Origin: Pachypanchax playfairii | Taxonomy: Eukaryota; Chordata; Actinopteri; Cyprinodontiformes; Aplocheilidae | Reading direction: 5' to 3' | DNA: 64,000 bases | Assembly (NCBI GenBank): GCA_006937955.1 | Contig: SSNP01000041.1 | Location: forward strand, 3,364,585 to 3,428,584 | Part shown: piece by piece, positions 60,301 to 64,000 of the stretch | Layout of the letters: the number at the start of each line of letters is the position of its first letter | Position numbering within the stretch: position 1 is the first letter of the stretch | Translations under genes and position numbers: made by a program | Notes under the pieces: model-generated | What the model saw: the letters and a program-made list of their open reading frames with translations, nothing else | What the model was told of the DNA's origin: nothing | The model's database searches: none

Positions 60301-62943
60301 CTCCCAGGACGTATGTCCTACAACTACCAGAGAATTTGGTCTGCCGGAAGAGCTGCAGATCCTGCTCTACACAACAGTCATTGAATCAGTCCTGTGTTCC
60401 TCTATCGCACTGTGGTTTAGTGAAGCCACCAAGCAAGACAGGAACAGACTCCAGCAGAAAGAATCATTGTTTTTCAACAACTTGTGCTCTTCAAGAATCA
60501 GAGAACCCTCTCTCACACCCTGAACACCGTCTCTTTAAGCTCCTTACTTCTAGCAGATGACAGAACTCTGCAGAGCAGGACGATCCACAAATTTTCTTCA
60601 CTTCTAAACATTTGATTTGCACCTAGTATTAAATCAAGCTCACAATGGGACACAATGGATTTTGGACTTTTTCGGACTCTGTGCACTTTTAAAGAGGCCA
60701 TTTCACACAAATTTCATGTGGTTATTTCTGAAGTTTTAACCTCTAATATGAAACATTTTACATCTAAAAAACGTCAGGAAACACTGATTAACAGACCTTT
60801 CAATCTGTCTGCGTGAAGATTTGGCTGGTTTCGTCAGGCTTCGGGCTGTAACTCATTAATATTCACTATTTGAAATTTGCTGTATTCGGATTGGCTAACA
60901 AACTAGCCAATGAGAGCAAAGTATACTGTTTCCTGCCCCGCTGAGCATGGCAACAGCAGACGTAGTCTCTTTCAGTCTGCTACGTCTTATGCTAACAGTT
61001 TTTAGCTAGCAGCATGCTAGGCGTGGTTTCAACTGCAGGAGCTGATGAATACTAACAAACAAAGGAGTTGTGATGAAACAGATACAGGCCGTTTGGACTC
61101 GGGAGAACTCGGGTTTTATCACCACCTGCGTAGTTTGAGAGATTAAAACTGAAAGAGAAGTTGTTGACCTGTTTTCACACCTCTTCATGTGAAGCTACAA
61201 TCAACAGCGTGGCTTTAAGTTTCTTTAACTTCTAACTTCCTGTGTGCTGTCATGACTTTTCACCTCCTTCATGCCAGTAACAAGATACACAGCAGCAAAC
61301 TGATTAAACTGTATGAAGATGTCTGACATCCTTTTTACATTAATCCAGCATTTAAAGTCTTTGCAGGTGGTTTGTTTCTGTTTAATGTTGCTTATGACAC
61401 AGTTTTGTTTTTTCATCGACAGAAGATCGTCACCTCTGCACTCTTCCAGCAAACACTTCCTCATTACTATCACTGCAGGGAGATCCTGGATTTGAACCAC
61501 CCACAGCTGGACCCACTTTCAACGAGCAGGACTCTGTCAGCATCCCAGAAGGTACACACACACACAGAAATCTGAAGGTTGCTTCAGATCTACATGATCT
61601 GTTTTTGCCTGCATTTAGATGTGTTTGATGGACACCTGCTGGGCTCTACTGACAGCCAGGTGAAGGAGAAATCCACCATGAAGGCCATCCTTGCCAACTT
61701 CCTGCCTGGCAACAGCTACAACTCCATCCCCATCCCATTGTAAGTCACTCCCTCACAGTCAGGTTTAAGACTACCAGGCCTGCAAGTCATGTTTTCTCTA
61801 CTGCGGTGTGTGTTGACAGTGATCCAGATAAACACTACCTGATGTACGAACATGAACGTGTTCCCATTGCAGTCTGTGAACGCGAGCCAAGCTCCATCAT
61901 CGCGTTCGCTCTGAGGTAAATGTCCTTTTCCTTCCTCACTGTGTCACTTCAGCATTATGGTTTTCTTGTTGGTTAAATCTGCTGTTGATTTTCTTCCAGC
62001 TGCAAAGAGTACAAAACAGCTTTGGATGATTTATCCAACACGTCAAACGCAGCAGGAGACGAGACTCAGCCGCCTGTCAGGTACTAAAGGTTTATGTTAC
62101 TAACAGTTTGAGACGTTCAGTATGGCGCAGACAGAGAAAAACCCACAAAGTTAGATGTAACTGTGAAGCCTGAGGAGGTTTTACTTTACATGAAAGGAGA
62201 GCTGCTAGAAGGGCAGTGTATTATTTAAGGCCCGTACAATAAATAAAACAGAACTTCCTCATTTACCTCCTTTAAACTGCACTAGAATATTTACATCCCC
62301 TTTTATTGACATGATCACAAAGCTAACAGGCACGTGGACTTGAACAGAGCTCAAACTTAGATGAGATGAACTAGATCCACATGTTTTGATTCTGAAGACT
62401 GAAATTATAAATATTCAGTCACAGAAAAGTGACATTAAAATATGTTGAGCTCAAAACCTTTTCTTGTTGTTTCCAACAACTTAAATAAATCAGTAACTTT
62501 GTGGGTCATTAAAAACTTCATGTTTAAGTATGTGGACATCATTTGTGAACCATTTATTACCTCTTACGATCCAAAAGTTGAAGTCACTTTCTAAGTTATT
62601 ATTAATTTGTTGTTAAGAGTTAACAGTACCTTTCAGTTTGGTTTGTTTTTGTAATCAAGCCATAAAAACTTTATATAAAATGGATGTTATCTTCTCTTGT
62701 CATGAGCAGTGCAGACAGTCGGGTGAAGAGCAGCCCAGCAAGGCCCAGCGAACTGTCATCACAGCAGAGTCGCAACAGCACAGATGGAGATCCTCTCAGT
62801 GCGTGTTCAGGTTCTCCAGTTAAAACATTATGATCTCACTTAGAAGGATGTGGTACAATGATGCTTACATATTTGTATTTCAGAGGACGCAGACTCGGCT
62901 GATAAGCAGAAAAAACAGACGGTGAATCCGCATATCGAGCTGC
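36376..62943 (+). CDS. pikfyve: PIKfyve, phosphatidylinositol 3-phosphate 5-kinase; kinase exons beyond window
   Basis: Makes PI(3,5)P2 from PI3P on endosomes and lysosomes in the VAC14-FIG4 complex. I traced 35 coding exons, all with GT/AG sites and matching phases, totalling 5,353 bases (1,784 codons). Exon starts: 36376, 36855, 39308, 40037, 41717, 43885, 44208, 44875, 45595, 45822, 46058, 47349, 47487, 48132, 48395, 48782, 48975, 49252, 49461, 50867, 53004, 53200, 53345, 54384, 54747, 56379, 56559, 57129, 59272, 61423, 61619, 61820, 62000, 62710, 62884. Order: N-terminus (HLTHFKPLTPEQDEPP), FYVE finger (RRRHHCRLCGQIFCSRCC, 40037-41800), DEP domain (44875-45706, QDHRYWLRTYPNCIVGKELV), chaperonin-like TCP1 domain (48132-49640), variable acidic linker in the 821-base exon, and cysteine-rich region (53004-54860). 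It ends at NPHIEL, just before the kinase domain. Confidence 0.97.
37023..38858 (+). other. pikfyve: pikfyve intron with no recognised repeat
   Basis: About 1.8 kb of AT-rich intron with long T-rich runs (38150-38400). I recognised no mobile element here. Confidence 0.5.
38859..38870 (+). other. pikfyve: Candidate 12-base pikfyve microexon
   Basis: TGGAGTGGCCAG is framed by TTCTGATTCCAG on the left and GTGAGG on the right. Flanking exons end and start in phase 1, and 12 bases keep the frame, adding VEWP before DGSRKSD. Aligned to the human protein the insert is absent, so it would be optional. No transcript evidence. Confidence 0.4.
40310..40549. mobile_element. Foldback element with perfect 78-base arms
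   Basis: Arms 40310-40387 and 40472-40549 are perfect reverse complements by my reading, around an 84-base loop. The arms begin TTAAAGGAGAACGCCCG. No coding capacity. It lies in the pikfyve intron directly after the first FYVE exon. The TTAA ends fit the T2/Kolobok-like set seen elsewhere here. Confidence 0.92.
42471..43455. mobile_element. Inverted repeat enclosing an L2 LINE fragment
   Basis: Imperfect arms at about 42471-42657 and 43265-43455 (shared blocks: AGTATGAATT, ACACATCCGTC against ATACATCCGTC, CATTGTTCCCTGGG) flank a minus-strand frame at 43092-42766. That frame reads EYLGVHLDNRLNW, FRKGQRRLYFLRQLRSF and DMKRLNRLIRRAGSVL, typical of the end of an L2/Maui-type reverse transcriptase. 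The piece lies in a pikfyve intron. Confidence 0.75.
43713..43739 (+). other. pikfyve: Candidate 27-base cassette exon of pikfyve
   Basis: A strong pyrimidine tract ending GGCATAG precedes 27 bases, followed by GTGAGT. Neighbouring exons are joined in phase 2; inclusion keeps the frame and changes TWQSLIHQ to TWQRKTPIGMKKNLIHQ. The insert is basic. I know of no matching segment in the human reference protein; no transcript evidence. Confidence 0.4.
46695..47261. mobile_element. TTAAAGAGGCC element, copy 1, 567 bp
   Basis: Ends TTAAAGAGGCC and GGCCTCTTTAA. The interior is shared in opposite orientation with 60689-61218, for example TAGCATGCTGCTGGCTAAAA against its complement. No transposase frame. 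It lies in a pikfyve intron before the exon at 47349. Confidence 0.85.
51614..51982 (+). mobile_element. Small DNA transposon, TTAAAGGTGG family, copy 3, about 369 bp
   Basis: Same family and orientation as 27855-28334 and 31757-32087. The right end CTCTTTACCACCTTTAA is intact and the left end is eroded. The internal inverted repeat is present but with mismatches (TAAGCCAATAGATAA and TTATCTATCGGCTAC). It lies in a pikfyve intron. Confidence 0.8.
52449..52786. mobile_element. hAT-type small element, 338 bp, with 8-base target duplication
   Basis: Ends CAGGGGCGTGTC and GACACGCCCCTC. The same eight bases, TTTGCTTC, lie immediately outside both ends (52441-52448 and 52787-52794), the target-site length of hAT transposons. 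No coding frame. It lies in a pikfyve intron. Confidence 0.88.
53804..54296. mobile_element. Inverted-repeat element, about 493 bp, GC-rich
   Basis: Left end ATTGACCTTTCGCCGAG and right end GGCCAGCGAAAGGTCAAT are imperfect complements. The interior is much richer in G+C than the surrounding intron, and its open frames look incidental. It lies in the pikfyve intron before the exon at 54384. Family not assigned. Confidence 0.65.
54583..54660 (+). repeat. (CTA)n microsatellite plus conserved fish repeat core
   Basis: About eight TAC/CTA units are followed by CATTTAGCAGACGCTTTTAT and CCAAAGCGACTTACA, a core found very widely in fish interspersed repeats. I recall it as SINE-like; the family is not confirmed. 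Confidence 0.65.
55050..56010. mobile_element. High-copy dispersed repeat, class not assigned
   Basis: Contains landmarks such as TAGCAGCATAACTAAAGGGA, GGAGCCTGATAACTGAAAGC, CAGCAGCATTTTGGATCAGC and AATTACAATAGTCAGG, which I recall as a repeat present in thousands of copies in spiny-rayed fish. It fills most of the pikfyve intron between exons at 54747 and 56379. Boundaries are approximate. Confidence 0.6.
57502..59103 (+). mobile_element. Tc1/mariner transposon, copy 2, 1,602 bp, in pikfyve intron
   Basis: Flanked by TA, with complete ends starting CAGTGGGGC. It has the same length and structure as copy 1 at 25864-27465, inverted relative to it. It inserted between the pikfyve exons at 57129 and 59272, with its transposase in the sense direction of the host gene. 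Confidence 0.97.
57865..58887 (+). CDS. Tc1-family DD34E transposase, 340 residues, intact
   Basis: Full-length reading frame, ATG to TGA, with the helix-turn-helix N-terminal half and the catalytic residues D153, D244 and E279. It has R62, A251 and K260 where the copy on the other strand has H, T and N. TATAAAAG about 45 bases upstream of the ATG (near 57815) could act as a promoter inside the left end. Identity across both copies, including inverted repeats, points to recent transposition. Confidence 0.97.
   Translation: MAKTKELSKDTRNKIVDLHQAGKTESAIGKQLGVKKSTVGAIIRKWKTYKTTDNLPRSGAPRKISPRGVKMITRTVSKNPRTTRRDLVNDLQRAGTKVTKATISNTLRRQGLKSCSARRVPLLKPGHVQARLRFAREHLDDPEEDWENIIWSDETKIELFGRNSTCRVWRGKNAELDPKNTIPTVKHGGGNIMLWGCFSARGPGRLIRVKERMNGAMYRKILSENLLPSARALKMRRGWVFQHDNDPKHTARATKEWLRKKHFKVLEWPSQSPDLNPIENLWRELKVRVAQRQPQNITALEEICMEEWAKIPATVCENLVKTYRKRLTSVIANKGYITKY
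59352..59785. mobile_element. Small DNA transposon, TTAAAGGTGCA family, 434 bp
   Basis: Starts TTAAAGGTGCAATATGTAG and ends CTAACGTATTGTACCTTTAA, imperfect inverted ends of about 20 bases, TTAA outermost. No transposase frame. It lies in a pikfyve intron, 22 bases after the exon ending at 59329. Confidence 0.85.
59884..60570 (+). mobile_element. L2/Maui-type LINE fragment
   Basis: Plus-strand frames read FNLISEIILSKLTQINNMSP, CQWITGFLTDRRQ, CTGAPQSWVLSPLLVLLY and, further on, LLYTTVIESVLCSSIALWF. These are blocks of an L2-type reverse transcriptase, interrupted by stops. GCVLSPLL of active elements is here SWVLSPLL. A dead copy in a pikfyve intron. Confidence 0.75.
60689..61218. mobile_element. 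TTAAAGAGGCC element, copy 2, about 530 bp
   Basis: Starts TTAAAGAGGCCATTTCACAC; the interior is the reverse complement of 46695-47261. The right end is less certain (GGCTTTAA near 61218). It follows the LINE fragment in the same pikfyve intron. Confidence 0.8.
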
Positions 62944-63827
62944 GTGAGTCTTTGTTTTGTTTGTTACTCAAGTTATTTTCCTGAGAAAGTGACAGAAAAA
63001 CTCCACGTAAAATAAACCTGATTAATTAACAAGAAGCTGTTTGACAGCAAGACATGAAGTTGGAATGTTTAATACCCTGAGGATAAATGCTAGTATTGGA
63101 CAAGTGACTTACAGAAAGTAAAGAGAACAAAACAAGCAGCAATGAACAGTCATCACACCTCGGAGGTGCTCTGGTCTGTGTGGCGGCGCTCCACCACATT
63201 CAGCTCATGGCAACAGTTGGCAGATCTGCTCATGACTCCAAAATTTCTTTGGTGTGTTACTGAGTCTGAGAAATTTGTGTGAGATCTGCTGAATGTTGAG
63301 GCGCTGCACTCATTTCCTGCACCAAATATGGAACATTTCCTGTTCAAGTTAAAGCCACTTCTTGTGACGAGGAATGTTTTCTGACATAATGAGTATTTAA
63401 TCGTAAAAAAATATCTTTTTAGATGCTTTTGATGAAATGCCTCATGCATTCAGGGTTGTGTTTTCAAGCAATAGGTTACCCTGTTGAATAACTTGTACTC
63501 TGACATGCAGACGTGTTCAAGTCAGGGCTGAAAGCAGACATCAGAAACCTGGAACAGATTAAACATTGCCTGAAGTTAAAGTCCCTTCATCAAATCTTTC
63601 AAATACTTTATAGTTTTTAGTATGTTAATGTGCTTAAATTTCACAAAATGTAAGACTTCCTGTTGGATATAAGTGTAATAATATCTCACAAGATTTAGAA
63701 TCAAGCTTCTTGGCTGAGTAAGTTGTAGACTTAAGATCCACTTTTTCTCTTGAACTTATTGCACATTATTTTTGACTCCAGAAAACAACAGAATTAAACA
63801 GAAATGGATGAAAAATCTAGACATATA
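62944..63827 (+). other. pikfyve: pikfyve intron, no exon recognised
   Basis: After the last traced exon (ending CTG C, phase 1) I searched for the next conserved block (FSDANAKFYC in the human protein) and did not find it. The next exon must be past the window end. Confidence 0.6.
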
Positions 63828-64000
63828 CAGTGGGGCAAAAAAGTATTTAGTCAGCCACCAATTGTGTAAGTTCTCCCACTTAAAAAGATCAGAGAGGCCT
63901 GTAATTTTCATCATAGGTATACCTCAACTATGAGAGACAAAATGAGGAAAAAAAATCCAGAAAATCACATTGTCTGATTTTTAAAGAATTTATTTGCAAA
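63828..64000. mobile_element. Tc1/mariner transposon, copy 3, end only (cut by window)
   Basis: CAGTGGGGCAAAAAAGTATT preceded by TA at 63826-63827, then 173 bases matching the inverted repeat of the two complete copies. Because both ends share this repeat, its orientation cannot be told from the visible part. Confidence 0.95.

Noticed and set aside
63485..63600. An ag followed by an open stretch (ACGTGTTCAAG...) as the next pikfyve exon
   Set aside because: The reading (HVFKSGLKADIRNLEQ) does not match the conserved sequence that should follow NPHIEL.

Overview
The window is nuclear DNA of a ray-finned (teleost) fish. The evidence is a cluster of three-exon gamma-crystallin genes that includes the fish-specific methionine-rich M class, vertebrate intron/exon structures, Tc1 transposons of the fish type, and many small TTAAAG-ended and hAT-like elements. 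It cannot be placed to species from sequence alone; the repeat content recalls spiny-rayed (percomorph) fish, which is an inference from memory.

Layout. 1-24.1 kb: gamma-crystallin cluster. Two genes are on the plus strand (a 3' fragment at the window edge and a complete gene at 3.7-4.6 kb). Four complete genes are on the minus strand (9.5-10.3, 12.6-13.4, 17.4-18.9 and 23.0-24.1 kb). One broken crystallin copy lies at 16.1-16.6 kb. Spacers hold DNA-transposon relics, LINE and Penelope-like scraps and simple repeats. 25.1-33.4 kb: a shugoshin gene (best match sgo2) on the minus strand, eight coding exons, complete. 35-64 kb: the FYVE-finger lipid kinase gene pikfyve on the plus strand. I traced 35 coding exons, about 1,784 codons, with every splice phase consistent; the C-terminal kinase exons lie beyond the window. 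The crystallin - sgo2 - pikfyve grouping resembles human 2q33-q34.

The genes do not form one pathway. Crystallins are lens structural proteins, shugoshin protects centromeric cohesin, and PIKfyve makes PI(3,5)P2 on endosomes. What ties the region together is its mobile DNA. Two 1,602-bp Tc1-type transposons with intact 340-residue DD34E transposases sit in sense orientation in introns of sgo2 and pikfyve, and the end of a third is at the right edge. At least six sequence-distinct families of small elements begin TTAAAG and end CTTTAA (T2/Kolobok-like in form). Along the crystallin cluster the genes change in order from methionine-rich with one tryptophan to an S-like gene with four tryptophans. 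I found no new enzyme system; the most useful novelties are two candidate pikfyve microexons, the graded crystallin cluster, the TTAAAG element set and the near-identical Tc1 copies.
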